From contig NZ_CP073315.1 of the NCBI RefSeq assembly GCF_018140925.1, forward strand, positions 2,356,001 through 2,420,000: a stretch of 64,000 nt of DNA, written 5' to 3'. Of this stretch, positions 1-8,188 are shown in pieces. Source of the stretch: Psychrobacillus sp. INOP01 (GTDB lineage: Bacteria; Bacillota; Bacilli; Bacillales_A; Planococcaceae). Under the pieces are notes generated by a model. It was not told where the DNA came from, ran no database searches, and was given only the letters and a program-made list of their open reading frames with translations. The position numbers were made by a program, and so were the translations under genes. How positions within the stretch are numbered: the first letter of the stretch is position 1; every line of letters starts with the position of its first letter.

Positions 1-900
1 CAATTGAGGATTCCTAACAGGACGATTAAGGCAACTGTATTAATCGAGACGATTACGGCAGCATTCGAAATGGATGAAATATTATACGAGCTTCGCGATC
101 ATTCTTCTGGTCTAAACTGTGGACGTTGGGATTATATTTTTAGTTATATTAAACGACTTCGCAATCAATCACAGGTCATTTTGCCAGACCGAGGTCAGGT
201 GACGATGACATCACCTTTTATGCGTGCTTATTCGCAATTATGTATCCAAACCTGCCATCGACGAAATGCATCTGCCATTGGTGGAATGGCCGCACAAATT
301 CCGATAAAAGGGGACGAATCAGCCAATGCTGCGGCTTTTGCAAAAGTAAGCGAAGACAAACGTAGGGAAGCAACGGACGGACATGATGGAACATGGGTAG
401 CGCATCCAGGTCTTGTACCCGTCGCTTGGGAGCAATTCCAAGAGCATATGCCTACCCCAAACCAGATTTATCGTAAACGAGAGGATGTACACGTAACAGC
501 AGCTGATTTACTAGAAGTACCTAAGGGAACCATTACTGAAGAAGGGCTTCGCATGAACTGTAGTGTAGGGGTTCAATATATAGCCTCTTGGCTACGTGGA
601 AATGGAGCAGCCCCGATCAATAATTTAATGGAAGATGCTGCAACAGCAGAAATTTCACGTACACAAGTATGGCAATGGATCAGACATCCAGAAGGAAAGC
701 TAGAAGATGGACGTAAAATTACCATACCTCTAGTAGAGCAAGTGATAGCAGAAGAATTAGGGAAACTAAAAGCCATATTTGGCAATGAAGTTTACGTAAA
801 TGGTCGATACACAGAAGCAGCAGATCTATTCCTATCATTAGTAAGAGAAAATGAATTTATCGAATTTCTAACATTGCCAGGCTACGAAAAGATTAGCTAA
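1..900 (+). CDS. aceB: Malate synthase A, 3' part (partial at window start)
   Basis: Glyoxylate-shunt enzyme condensing glyoxylate and acetyl-CoA to malate in the cytoplasm. The frame is open from the first base, so this is the C-terminal part (about 299 residues) of a protein that is normally about 530 residues long. Conserved family blocks are visible: the GRWDYIFS stretch, the GGMAAQIPI block, and [12 protein letters not shown], where the family's catalytic aspartate lies. The ending LPGYEKIS is also typical. The start lies outside the window. Isocitrate lyase, its usual partner, is not immediately downstream; it could lie upstream. Confidence 0.95.
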   Translation, partial: QLRIPNRTIKATVLIETITAAFEMDEILYELRDHSSGLNCGRWDYIFSYIKRLRNQSQVILPDRGQVTMTSPFMRAYSQLCIQTCHRRNASAIGGMAAQIPIKGDESANAAAFAKVSEDKRREATDGHDGTWVAHPGLVPVAWEQFQEHMPTPNQIYRKREDVHVTAADLLEVPKGTITEEGLRMNCSVGVQYIASWLRGNGAAPINNLMEDAATAEISRTQVWQWIRHPEGKLEDGRKITIPLVEQVIAEELGKLKAIFGNEVYVNGRYTEAADLFLSLVRENEFIEFLTLPGYEKIS

Positions 901-931
901 AAAAAACATTCCATTCGAGGAGGTGATTTGC

Positions 932-1054
932 ATGAAAATAACTACTCAAGAAGTAAATACAAAGCATTGTCGTGAGTGTGGATGTGTTATTAATGAGCAA
1001 GTAGAATCATCCCTTTACGAATGCGAACGTTGCATCGGCATGTACGAGGAATAA
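932..1054 (+). CDS. YhfH-like mini zinc-ribbon protein, 40 aa
   Basis: A 40-residue ORF preceded by a strong ribosome binding site (GAGGAGGTGA, 7 nt before ATG). It carries two cysteine pairs, CRECGC around residues 13-18 and CERC at 31-34, consistent with one structural zinc site. Length, spacing and the C-terminal ECERCIGMYEE match the small YhfH family found in Bacillus. Function unknown. It lies 31 nt after malate synthase and before a terminator, so it is probably the last gene of that transcript. Confidence 0.7.
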   Translation: MKITTQEVNTKHCRECGCVINEQVESSLYECERCIGMYEE

Positions 1055-1065
1055 CTTTAAACTCG

Positions 1066-1104
1066 AAAAAACCAGTGAGGGCGCTTATGTCTCGCTGGTT
1101 TTTT
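1066..1104 (+). terminator. Rho-independent terminator after the YhfH-like gene
   Basis: Inverted repeat ACCAGTGAG / CTCGCTGGT (one G-U pair) followed by a run of six T. It closes the aceB-yhfH-like transcript. Confidence 0.85.
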
Positions 1105-1204
1105 ATGCATTCCACTATTATTATTAACTAACACGAAGTATTATTAAGATAAATTAATTGGTACACAAATATCAAAAAGTTCCTATGATAGGAGACATGT
1201 TAAG

Positions 1205-1498
1205 ATGGCAACTTCTGAAAAAGAATTAAGGACTTGCAGCAAAGGGCATAAATATTACAAAAGCAGTGACTGTCCGACCTGCCCTACTTGTGAGCAAGAA
1301 AACAAGCCTGAGAGTGGATTTCTTTCGCTACTCTCTGCACCGGCAAGAAGAGCACTAGTACATGATGGGATAACTTCTTTGCAGAAGCTCTCTGAATTCA
1401 GTGAAAAAGAAATTTTGAAACTTCATGGTATAGGCCCAGCTTCATTACCAACACTTAGGTCTAGTTTAGAGGGAGAGGGTTTATCCTTTAGAAATTAA
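1205..1498 (+). CDS. Small zinc-ribbon plus RNAP-alpha-CTD-like (HhH) protein, 97 aa
   Basis: The N-terminal third has spaced cysteines (CSKGHKYY, then CPTCPTC), consistent with a metal ribbon. The C-terminal 55 residues (LSAPARRALVHDGITSLQKLSEFSEKEILKLHGIGPASL) look like the helix-hairpin-helix fold of the RNA polymerase alpha C-terminal domain, with the HGIGPAS turn that contacts DNA in HhH proteins. A nucleic-acid-binding role is likely but unproven. It is a single gene with its own terminator, convergent with the next lipoprotein gene. Confidence 0.75.
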   Translation: MATSEKELRTCSKGHKYYKSSDCPTCPTCEQENKPESGFLSLLSAPARRALVHDGITSLQKLSEFSEKEILKLHGIGPASLPTLRSSLEGEGLSFRN

Positions 1499-1510
1499 AA
1501 TCATTCTACA

Positions 1511-1541
1511 AAATGCACCGCAAAATAGCGGTGCATTTTTA
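1511..1541 (+). terminator. Terminator, probably bidirectional
   Basis: Eleven-bp perfect stem AAATGCACCGC / GCGGTGCATTT with an AAAATA-type loop and a T-run on the plus side. It sits between the convergent genes ending at 1498 and 1559. Confidence 0.9.
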
Positions 1542-1558
1542 TATGGTTGTTTAGAATC

Positions 1559-2242
1559 CTATTCAGCAAGATACATAGTTTGGACGACCTTTTGACCACT
1601 TTCTTCTACATATTCAATGATTATTTGTGTGCCATCCTCCAGGTTTTCAAACAGAGGCATTGCCACCTCAGATAGTTGCATTACTTCTGTACCACCATCT
1701 AAGTTTTTCACTTCAATGGAGTGTGAATCCACTAGTCCGGTAAAAGTGACCTCCTGTGTTTGAACGACAAGTTTTCCGGGTGACGTCAATATTTCATACG
1801 CCATCTTTTCTTTTTGTTCATTTAATCCTTCTGCTGTTGACCAAACGACCAATGTATAAGACCCCGGGGGAACTCCCGCAAGTTCTTCTTCCAGATTGAG
1901 TGGAATCGTCCATTCTTCACCAGATTGTAATTTCTTTTCTTGCATTTCTTGTATGAATAATTTATTTGCCGAATACGTGTAAATAACTGCATTCGCTTTA
2001 TTTAATAGTTGGAATTCGATTTGTTGACCACTCGACATCTCCAAAACAGCTTCTTTTGAGGATTCATTTTTAATCGTAAAAGATCCTTCTCCATCTCCTG
2101 TAAGGTCAAGTCGTGTGGATAAATGCTCCTCTGTCACTTCGCTACCTTTTGTAGATTCAGTTGTACTGGACCCGCAGCTAGCCAAGATAAAGAGAGGGAT
2201 TGCAAATAGTAAAAACCAACTAATTCTTTTGCCACTTCTCAT
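1559..2242 (-). CDS. BsuPI-domain lipoprotein, 227 aa (paralogue 1)
   Basis: Predicted secreted lipoprotein: positively charged start, hydrophobic segment and lipobox LASC at about residues 17-20. Residues about 45-145 match the BsuPI (intracellular proteinase inhibitor-like) domain: GSFTIKNES, SSGQQIEFQLLN, YTYSANKLF, PPGSYTLVVWST. A short C-terminal beta domain (about 150-227) follows. The start is ATG at 2242, with AGGAGGT seven bases before it; a 46-residue upstream extension has no such site. It shares its layout with the lipoprotein at 3038-3895. Substrate unknown; proteinase inhibition is only a family association. Confidence 0.8.
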   Translation of the reverse strand: MRSGKRISWFLLFAIPLFILASCGSSTTESTKGSEVTEEHLSTRLDLTGDGEGSFTIKNESSKEAVLEMSSGQQIEFQLLNKANAVIYTYSANKLFIQEMQEKKLQSGEEWTIPLNLEEELAGVPPGSYTLVVWSTAEGLNEQKEKMAYEILTSPGKLVVQTQEVTFTGLVDSHSIEVKNLDGGTEVMQLSEVAMPLFENLEDGTQIIIEYVEESGQKVVQTMYLAE

Positions 2243-2381
2243 GTTGTACACCTCCTGTTTACGAATTAGACCATTTTTTGGATAAAAAGTTTCACACGAT
2301 GAGAACAATAATTTTGCGTAAAAAGATATTAACATCCCTATTACAATAGCGATTGATTGGATGGTTTTATCACTACACATT

Positions 2382-2512
2382 AACCTAAACTAATTCTATT
2401 ATCGTAGCGATAGGCTTCTTGTTGGGTACTACTCACTTAATTGATTGTAGTGAAAGGTGGCTCACGGACCGCCCGCGGAAAGCGTCCACCTGAAACGGAA
2501 GTCAGCAGTATC
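2382..2512 (+). repeat. Dispersed intergenic repeat, copy 1
   Basis: The left part has CTAATTCTATTATCGTAGCGATA. The right part is the GC-rich core GCCCGCGGAAAGCGTCCACC followed by TGAAACGGAAGTCAGCAGTA. Both parts recur at 36570-36695; the core also recurs near 18090, 18500, 50150 and 58120. No coding potential of its own. Confidence 0.8.
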
Positions 2513-2567
2513 TTTTAATTCTGTGAACACTTGGTTTGCAGCGGGATAATCCATATACTTTGTATAA

Positions 2568-2602
2568 CAAAAAAACTTCCCTGTGTGAAACACAGAGAAG
2601 TA
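2568..2602 (-). terminator. Terminator of the ASCH gene
   Basis: Stem ACTTCCCTGTG / CACAGAGAAGT with loop TGAAA. Read on the minus strand it ends in seven T, just after the stop codon at 2607. Confidence 0.85.
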
Positions 2603-2606
2603 ATTG

Positions 2607-2954
2607 TTACGCCTTTACAGGACTAAATTCATGAACCCATACAGTCATATGAGGTAACCAAGGCATACCAGGATGGTAAGACAGAATGGATTGTTTATAA
2701 TCCTCTACAGATTCAAAGCCTTCTTGTTTTGCATGTTCATCCGTCAAATCACCAAGTGTTTGAATATAAACACGGTCTACAACGAAGGACTGTCCTTGAA
2801 GCTCCATAATTTCGCCTACGTCTGCATAGCGACCATTACGTCGTGTAGCAGTTTTTTTTCCTTGTAATACTAAAGCAACATCTGATTCCATTGTTACTAA
2901 TCTTTCAACGGAACATGTCTTTGGAGGTAAATTTGTTTCTTCGTGATTTGTCAT
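2607..2954 (-). CDS. ASCH domain protein, 115 aa
   Basis: Small cytoplasmic protein with the ASCH signature: GKKTATRRNGRYADVGE (beta strand plus basic loop), LQGQSFVVDRVY, and a C-terminal WVHEF strand. ASCH folds resemble PUA domains and bind RNA or modified nucleosides; some members are N4-acetylcytidine amidohydrolases. The family's catalytic residues cannot be assigned confidently here. ATG with RBS AAGGTGGGC. It has its own terminator and lies between two paralogous lipoproteins without obvious functional linkage. Confidence 0.8.
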   Translation of the reverse strand: MTNHEETNLPPKTCSVERLVTMESDVALVLQGKKTATRRNGRYADVGEIMELQGQSFVVDRVYIQTLGDLTDEHAKQEGFESVEDYKQSILSYHPGMPWLPHMTVWVHEFSPVKA

Positions 2955-3037
2955 CCATAGCCCACCTTACTAAAAAATTTGTTGGTTATAACTAAGTGTA
3001 CACTTTAAACTGATTTCGGACTATGGGTATAAAAAGG

Positions 3038-3895
3038 CTATTTTTTATTTGTATAGTCTTGATCGCGTGTAAATGGCTCCGACACCACTATATGTGCGAG
3101 TTCAACGGGAGACTTGCCTTCCTCTTCGAAATAAATTTCCTCTACATCGGGAAAGTTTTCAAAATAGGAATGAACAATTGTCCCAATAAATATATTCTCC
3201 CCGGCACTTCCTTGTACATTCTCTAATCCACTATCCATATTCAAGAATAGCTTTGTGTTATTATTCTCCAAACGATAATCAATTAACCCAACTTCGAGCA
3301 CCATAATTTCATCAAAAATTTGATGAACTAAATCGCTTGTAGGGTCAATAGTTACGTCGTATGGTTCAACATACTCCGCATTTGCGTCCCCTCTATAGAC
3401 GGTAATTGTTTCATTACTTTCTTCTGCTATTCCATTTCCCGCCCAGTCATAGGATACCTCTTGTTTCTGGTCACTTAATTCTTCTGCGGTTGACCAAGCT
3501 ACTAGTGTGTATGAACCAGCAGGTACTTCTGTCAATTCTGTTTTTAAGTCAAGTGGTATGACGATTTCTTCATTTGGCTTTAGCACTTTTTCAGAAATCA
3601 TAAGGACAAATACCTTATCGGCTGAATAGGTGAATACAATGCTATCTTCATTGTTTAAAAGCTGATACTCAATTTCCTGCCCGCTCGGATATGTTAATGT
3701 CATTTCTTTTGCTGTTTCATTTTTCATAGTAAATGAAGCATTACCATCCTCTTTAACTTCTAGTTCAGTTGTAATATTTTTGCCCTCCTGTTGTTGCGGT
3801 TCACTGGAAGTAATGCTATCTGAATTATCTGTTCCGCAGCTCGCTAAGATCAAAATAATAAAAATCGAACATACACCCCATATTATTCTTTTCAT
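3038..3895 (-). CDS. Lipoprotein with BsuPI and GerMN-like domains, 285 aa (paralogue 2)
   Basis: Signal peptide with lipobox LASC near residue 20. Residues about 45-150 are a BsuPI domain parallel to the lipoprotein at 1559-2242 (NASFTMKNET, PSGQEIEYQLLN, VPAGSYTLVAWSTAEEL). The C-terminal half differs: ITVYRGDANAEYV, then KLFLNMDSGLENVQGSAGEN and a sivxTlxxFpxV-type helix resemble the GerMN domain of spore germination lipoproteins. The start at 3895 is preceded by AAAGGAG eight bases upstream; a GTG at 3904 would overlap that site. It may act at the outer membrane face or cell wall; function unknown. Confidence 0.8.
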   Translation of the reverse strand: MKRIIWGVCSIFIILILASCGTDNSDSITSSEPQQQEGKNITTELEVKEDGNASFTMKNETAKEMTLTYPSGQEIEYQLLNNEDSIVFTYSADKVFVLMISEKVLKPNEEIVIPLDLKTELTEVPAGSYTLVAWSTAEELSDQKQEVSYDWAGNGIAEESNETITVYRGDANAEYVEPYDVTIDPTSDLVHQIFDEIMVLEVGLIDYRLENNNTKLFLNMDSGLENVQGSAGENIFIGTIVHSYFENFPDVEEIYFEEEGKSPVELAHIVVSEPFTRDQDYTNKK

Positions 3896-4001
3896 CTTAA
3901 TCACTCCTTTAAATATTAGACACTTTAGTTTGAAGAAAGTTACAGGATGAATTGTCGGAAAAATAAGAAATTGGTATAGTTGTGTAATGGGGGGAGATTC
4001 A

Positions 4002-4568
4002 GTGAATAGGAAGATATCTATATTATTTTTGCTGATAATTTTTGTGATGGTTGGAATTTTTATTTATAATGAACAGTTTAGTGCAGATGCCATTAAAAAG
4101 AAAATAGTTAACCAAAAAGACTATACATTCAAGCTCCAAAAGGAGAATGTCCCAATTGAGTTCTTTATCAAATCAGATTGGATTCCTCTTTCTTCTGAAG
4201 AACCCTTAAAAATTGATGAAATAGTCTATACTGATGATCAAACAAATGTAGTTCTAATGGAAGTGATGAAACGAGGCGAGCATTTAACCTTTTCTTTTGA
4301 TACAAAGTATCGGTTGAATCGAGAAAGCGGCAATTTGCTTGTAAATTATACGATTAATCCAGGTGGAGGGATAACAACTGAGAGTAGTATGAATGATATT
4401 CTGCTATTTGATAAAAATCATAATAAAATAGAAACAGATGGTGTTGGGATGGGGCCGGACGAAATGTTTGGTTTTGATATAGAACAAGGAGAATACCCTG
4501 CCATTATAGATGGCTTTTATGTTAAATATAACGTATTTAATAAATACTCATACAAAAAAATTAAATAA
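4002..4568 (+). CDS. Membrane-anchored protein of unknown function, 188 aa
   Basis: One N-terminal transmembrane helix (ISILFLLIIFVMVGIFIYNE, residues about 5-24) followed by an extracytoplasmic domain of about 160 residues rich in beta strands. No family recognised. GTG at 4002 is favoured because GGGGGGAG lies just upstream; an ATG at 3987 would place the RBS inside the gene. Divergent from the lipoprotein gene starting at 3895, so the 100-nt gap probably carries both promoters. Confidence 0.65.
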   Translation: MNRKISILFLLIIFVMVGIFIYNEQFSADAIKKKIVNQKDYTFKLQKENVPIEFFIKSDWIPLSSEEPLKIDEIVYTDDQTNVVLMEVMKRGEHLTFSFDTKYRLNRESGNLLVNYTINPGGGITTESSMNDILLFDKNHNKIETDGVGMGPDEMFGFDIEQGEYPAIIDGFYVKYNVFNKYSYKKIK

Positions 4569-4578
4569 AGGTACTTAG

Positions 4579-4618
4579 ATGCGTTCATTAGTGGTTAACC
4601 CATTGAGAACGCATTTAT
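4579..4618 (+). terminator. Weak terminator-like hairpin
   Basis: ATGCGTTC / GAACGCAT inverted repeat with a 20-nt intervening segment that can pair further; followed by a T-rich but interrupted tract. Confidence 0.5.
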
Positions 4619-4639
4619 TGTTTTCTTAAGAATTTCTTC

Positions 4640-4769
4640 ATATTTTCCCTACTGGAATGTTAAGGAATGAGGGGTACAATAAGTAACATAAGAACAACGG
4701 AGAGGGCATCCTATAGAACACCACATCCTGTGGCAACGGACGGATACATGACCCCTAGGAGGTAAGCGA
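4640..4769 (+). promoter_or_regulatory. 5' leader of the two-component operon
   Basis: 130 nt of leader before the response regulator. It holds a short hairpin CCACA-TCC-TGTGG at 4725-4737, GGGCATCC facing GGATAC further on, and the RBS CTAGGAGGT. No known riboswitch class recognised. Confidence 0.3.
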
Positions 4770-5462
4770 ATGACACAGTTTACGGTATTGGTTACGGATG
4801 ATGACCAAGATATTCGAGATGGTATCGAAATTTATTTGAAAAATGAAGGCTACCGAGTTTTAAAAGCTGCAGATGGGTTAGAAGCATTGCAGTTAATAGA
4901 AGAAAACGAAGTTCATGTCATCGTGTTAGATATTATGATGCCGAAAATGGATGGAATATCAGCAACGTTTAAAATCAGAGAACAAAAAAATATCCCAATT
5001 ATTATGCTAAGCGCGAAAGCAGAGGACTCGGATAAAATTCATGGGCTATCTGTTGGAGCAGATGATTATGTGACAAAGCCTTTTCATCCGATGGAATTGG
5101 TGGCACGTGTGAAGTCCCAGCTTAGAAGATATACGAAGTTAGGCAATTATCAAGGGCAGCAGCAAGTGATTGAAATCGATGGACTAATTTTAAACAAAGA
5201 AGCGAAGGATCTTTCTATAGAAGGAGAGTCTGTTAAACTAACGCCAATTGAATTTAAAATCACAGAGCTACTGATGACAAATGCAGGACGCGTTTTTTCC
5301 ATCAATGAAATATACGAACGAGTTTGGAATGAACCAGCCTATAACGCTGAAAATATAGTAGCAGTTCATATCCGAAAAATTAGAGAAAAAATAGAAACAG
5401 ATCCTAAAAATCCTAGATATCTAAAGGTGGTGTGGGGTGTTGGCTATAAAATCGACAAGTAA
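4770..5462 (+). CDS. OmpR-family response regulator, 230 aa
   Basis: Receiver domain (residues 1-120) with acidic pocket D10-D11-D12, phospho-acceptor D54 (VIVLDIMMPKMDG), conserved S/T in MLSAKA and K in YVTKPF. A winged-helix DNA-binding domain follows (about 135-230; LTPIEFKITELLM, VAVHIRKIREKIE, VWGVGYKID). Cytoplasmic transcription factor activated by the kinase at 5604. The gene overlaps or abuts a tiny membrane ORF before the kinase. Its 3' end also contains an RBS-like AAAGGTGG for the next ORF. Target unknown; the pair resembles VanRS-type systems only in general architecture. Confidence 0.93.
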   Translation: MTQFTVLVTDDDQDIRDGIEIYLKNEGYRVLKAADGLEALQLIEENEVHVIVLDIMMPKMDGISATFKIREQKNIPIIMLSAKAEDSDKIHGLSVGADDYVTKPFHPMELVARVKSQLRRYTKLGNYQGQQQVIEIDGLILNKEAKDLSIEGESVKLTPIEFKITELLMTNAGRVFSINEIYERVWNEPAYNAENIVAVHIRKIREKIETDPKNPRYLKVVWGVGYKIDK

Positions 5463-5607
5463 AATGAGTTTCCTCCTATCTATAGTGGCAATCGTCTGTG
5501 GAATACTTTGTTTGTTTTATTGTATAACCAACTTAGTGCCTTTAGTAGAAATTAGAGAGAGCTTCGTGGAAATCATCCAAAACATGAAAGGGGGCGTTGC
5601 AGGGTGA
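5437..5607 (+). CDS. Small single-pass membrane ORF between regulator and kinase, 56 aa (or 47 aa)
   Basis: From GTG at 5437 (RBS AAAGGTGG six bases upstream, inside the regulator gene), or from ATG at 5464, an ORF encodes one strongly hydrophobic helix (SFLLSIVAIVCGILCLFYCI) and a short polar tail. Its TGA at 5605-5607 overlaps the kinase GTG at 5604, a GTGA junction typical of translational coupling. It could be an accessory peptide of the kinase, or the remnant of the kinase's original N terminus after a frameshift. No homologue named. Confidence 0.5.
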   Translation: MLAIKSTSKMSFLLSIVAIVCGILCLFYCITNLVPLVEIRESFVEIIQNMKGGVAG

Positions 5608-7718
5608 AGAAATCAATTTTAAAGAATATATTGTTATCTTTGTTAGCGGTAATGATGGTCTTAGCCTTCATAACGCTAATCAGAGATGGTGGTAATTATA
5701 TTGGGAAAAACTATTTTGATAGCGATGGTTTTGAGGCAGAAGTGAGTAGCTTTGAGTCTTCCATTGTTTCACTTATTTTAGCTGTTCCAGATATTGAAGA
5801 AATAAAGAAAAATATTACCGTCTCAGCAGAAGAAATAGATGAACATCGCTACCGGTTTGGTAGTCTGCAAGATCAACTAGATTCCATCGTATCTCAATAT
5901 GAAGGAAGAACGGACGAAGCATCCATTGCAGAACGTAATAAAAAAATGGAAGACATAACGAAAAATTTTGAGGATAATGTGCATGTAGCAGATAAGGTAC
6001 GACTTGAAAAAGAAAAGCAAGTGGATGAATATTTCCTAGCATTAGAGCGACGTAAGAATGAATTTATTAACTATGGTGATGGGTTTATTTATAGTTTGAA
6101 AAATGAAGAGACAGGTGAGGAATTTACAAGAGGCGACTTGGACTCTAAGCTTGCTTATAAAAAGGAATACTCTAGTAAGTCCAACTATTTAAGAGGAAAT
6201 GTTATAAATGAAAATATAGACAACTCTTGGTATGTGCAAAATTTAATTGGCTATAGCTTCCCCCAATTTGAAGGAACTATTGCTATATCTGAGGCAAGTA
6301 TTATGAATGGCGATCGAGCGGACAGTTATCAGTACTTTAAAAAACAAGAGAGATTCTTTTATGGAATACTAATCCTAGGTGCCCTAGCAACTATTGCTTT
6401 TACTTTCGTATGGAGAAAAGACAAGAGTCATTTTCAGAATGAGGAAGGAAAGCGAAAGTATCATAGCCTGCCAATAGATGTACAATGGGTATTATTTTTT
6501 ATCAGTATTTTTATTGTATTTGCAGCTACGAATGAATTGAGAATAAGTATTTTACATTATTATGGAGCCGATATTCCGATCTTTATGCTTATTATTGCTA
6601 TTCTTACAACCACTTTTGTATTTTATCAATGGGAGTGGGTAAAAGAAGGATTTGGACATATAGATTGGAGGAAAAGCCTCGTATACAGTTGGTTTAAGTC
6701 ATTAGAGGGCTTTTTCTTAAAACGCACTATCGGGGTACAAACGTTGATCATGCTGATTGTCATTTTCTTCTGGGGATTTGGCACGTTGCTGACACTTGTT
6801 CAACCATTTGCTCTAATAGTATGGGTTCCCGCAACGATTTTAATTGGTATACCAGTACTTGTGTTTTTATTGTCTAGAATGGCATATCTTAACCGAATTA
6901 TTATGAAAACAGAGGAAATGGCAAGAGGCGTAATTGGCAACGAAATCGAAGTGAGAGGGAAGTCGCCGATTGCTGAGCATGCGGCTAGCTTAAACGGACT
7001 TCGTAATCGAATAAAATCATCCCATTCTGAGCAAGCGAAAAGTGAACGCTTGAAAACCGAGCTTATTACAAATGTTAGCCATGATTTGCGTACGCCTTTA
7101 ACATCTATCATCACTTACACCGATTTGTTGAAAAATCCAAGTATTACAGATGAAGAACGAGCATCCTATATTGCGATTTTAGATAAAAAGTCGATGCGTT
7201 TGAAAACGCTAATTGAAGACTTGTTTGAAGTATCTAAAATGGCAACGGGAAATATCGAGTTAGATAAAAGAAAAGTGGATTTAACCCAACTACTGCAGCA
7301 AGCAATCGCAGAGCACCAGGAAGACATTGATAAATCAGGGCTAGAGTATCGAGTAGCCATTGGTACAAAGCCAATCATGTCTTATGTAGACGGACAAAAG
7401 TGGTGGAGAGTTCTAGATAACCTGATTATCAACACGTTGAAATATGCCTTGCCTAATACTCGCGTGTATATCAATTTGGATCAAATTGACGGAGAAGCCA
7501 TTTTCGTCGTCAAAAATATAGCGAAGTATGAGTTAGGAAATGATGTGAATGAACTTACCGAGCGATTCAAAAGAGCAGACACATCTCGTCATACAGAAGG
7601 TTCGGGACTAGGCCTTGCCATCGCACAATCCATCGTGGATTTACACGGAGGCAGCTTAAGAATGGAAGTAGACGGAGATTTGTTCAAAGTAACCGTGAAA
7701 ATAGCTGTAATAGTATAA
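5604..7718 (+). CDS. Membrane sensor histidine kinase, 704 aa
   Basis: Large sensor kinase. One transmembrane helix at residues 7-25 is followed by an extracytoplasmic region of about 220 residues, partly coiled coil. Five or so transmembrane helices follow between about 250 and 435. The HisKA motif ELITNVSHDLRTPLTS has the phospho-histidine at about residue 493. The HATPase domain shows the N box (DNLIINTLKYA) and the G box SGLGLAIA. GTG start, RBS AAAGGGGG at 5587, coupled to the preceding small ORF. The double membrane block is longer than in classic VanS-like kinases. Confidence 0.93.
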   Translation: MKKSILKNILLSLLAVMMVLAFITLIRDGGNYIGKNYFDSDGFEAEVSSFESSIVSLILAVPDIEEIKKNITVSAEEIDEHRYRFGSLQDQLDSIVSQYEGRTDEASIAERNKKMEDITKNFEDNVHVADKVRLEKEKQVDEYFLALERRKNEFINYGDGFIYSLKNEETGEEFTRGDLDSKLAYKKEYSSKSNYLRGNVINENIDNSWYVQNLIGYSFPQFEGTIAISEASIMNGDRADSYQYFKKQERFFYGILILGALATIAFTFVWRKDKSHFQNEEGKRKYHSLPIDVQWVLFFISIFIVFAATNELRISILHYYGADIPIFMLIIAILTTTFVFYQWEWVKEGFGHIDWRKSLVYSWFKSLEGFFLKRTIGVQTLIMLIVIFFWGFGTLLTLVQPFALIVWVPATILIGIPVLVFLLSRMAYLNRIIMKTEEMARGVIGNEIEVRGKSPIAEHAASLNGLRNRIKSSHSEQAKSERLKTELITNVSHDLRTPLTSIITYTDLLKNPSITDEERASYIAILDKKSMRLKTLIEDLFEVSKMATGNIELDKRKVDLTQLLQQAIAEHQEDIDKSGLEYRVAIGTKPIMSYVDGQKWWRVLDNLIINTLKYALPNTRVYINLDQIDGEAIFVVKNIAKYELGNDVNELTERFKRADTSRHTEGSGLGLAIAQSIVDLHGGSLRMEVDGDLFKVTVKIAVIV

Positions 7719-7795
7719 AAAGTGATAAATACCAGCGCGTAAAGGGGTCTATTACTTATCGGAACTTTGAAATGTTACTAGATATATAAAACAAA

Positions 7796-7826
7796 TTAGC
7801 CTAGCTCATAATGAGCTAGGCTATTT
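7796..7826 (+). terminator. Terminator of the two-component operon
   Basis: Perfect 12-bp stem TAGCCTAGCTCA / TGAGCTAGGCTA with a TAA loop, then TTTCCGTATTATTTTT. Confidence 0.75.
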
Positions 7827-7948
7827 CCGTATTATTTTTAACTGCCCATTAAAATAAAGTGCGCGTTAGTTGAATAAGATATAAAACTTTCTAACAAAAA
7901 GAACGAGAAATAATTTTAGGTTATATTTCGTAGTAAAATTGGAGTCAA

Positions 7949-8126
7949 AAAAACACCCTATTATCTAGCGGGTGTGTGTTTCTTGCATTCAATTGGTGTA
8001 TGTTGTGGCAAATACCCATTAAAATCCATAGACAAAAAAACATGTCCAATACATTGAAAAAAATGAGAACTTGTGATAAATTTATATAGATATACACTAA
8101 AAATATTAATGTGTATTATATCCCTA
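7949..8126 (-). ncRNA. Candidate small RNA, minus strand, about 175 nt
   Basis: A consensus promoter on the minus strand (TTGACA at 8161-8156, 17-nt spacer, TATAAT at 8138-8133) points leftward into a gene-free stretch. That stretch ends in an ACACCC / GGGTGT hairpin followed by seven T (8000 to 7945 direction). The interval has no ORF with a ribosome binding site; the longest is a 32-codon frame without one. No known RNA family recognised. Confidence 0.4.
7951..7981 (-). terminator. Hairpin with T-run on the minus strand
   Basis: AAACACCC at 7951 and GGGTGTG at 7971 form a six-bp stem. Read on the minus strand it is followed by seven T, so it terminates leftward transcription. Confidence 0.55.
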
Positions 8127-8132
8127 ATTTAT

Positions 8133-8161
8133 ATTATACATTATAATTTTTCGTTTGTCAA
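8133..8161 (-). promoter_or_regulatory. Consensus sigma-A promoter on the minus strand
   Basis: TTGACA and TATAAT with exactly 17 bases between, both perfect consensus, directed away from helD. No protein-coding gene lies downstream before the 7951-7981 terminator. Confidence 0.6.
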
Positions 8162-8188
8162 TTCCAATTTTCTTGAGGAGTGGTTGCT

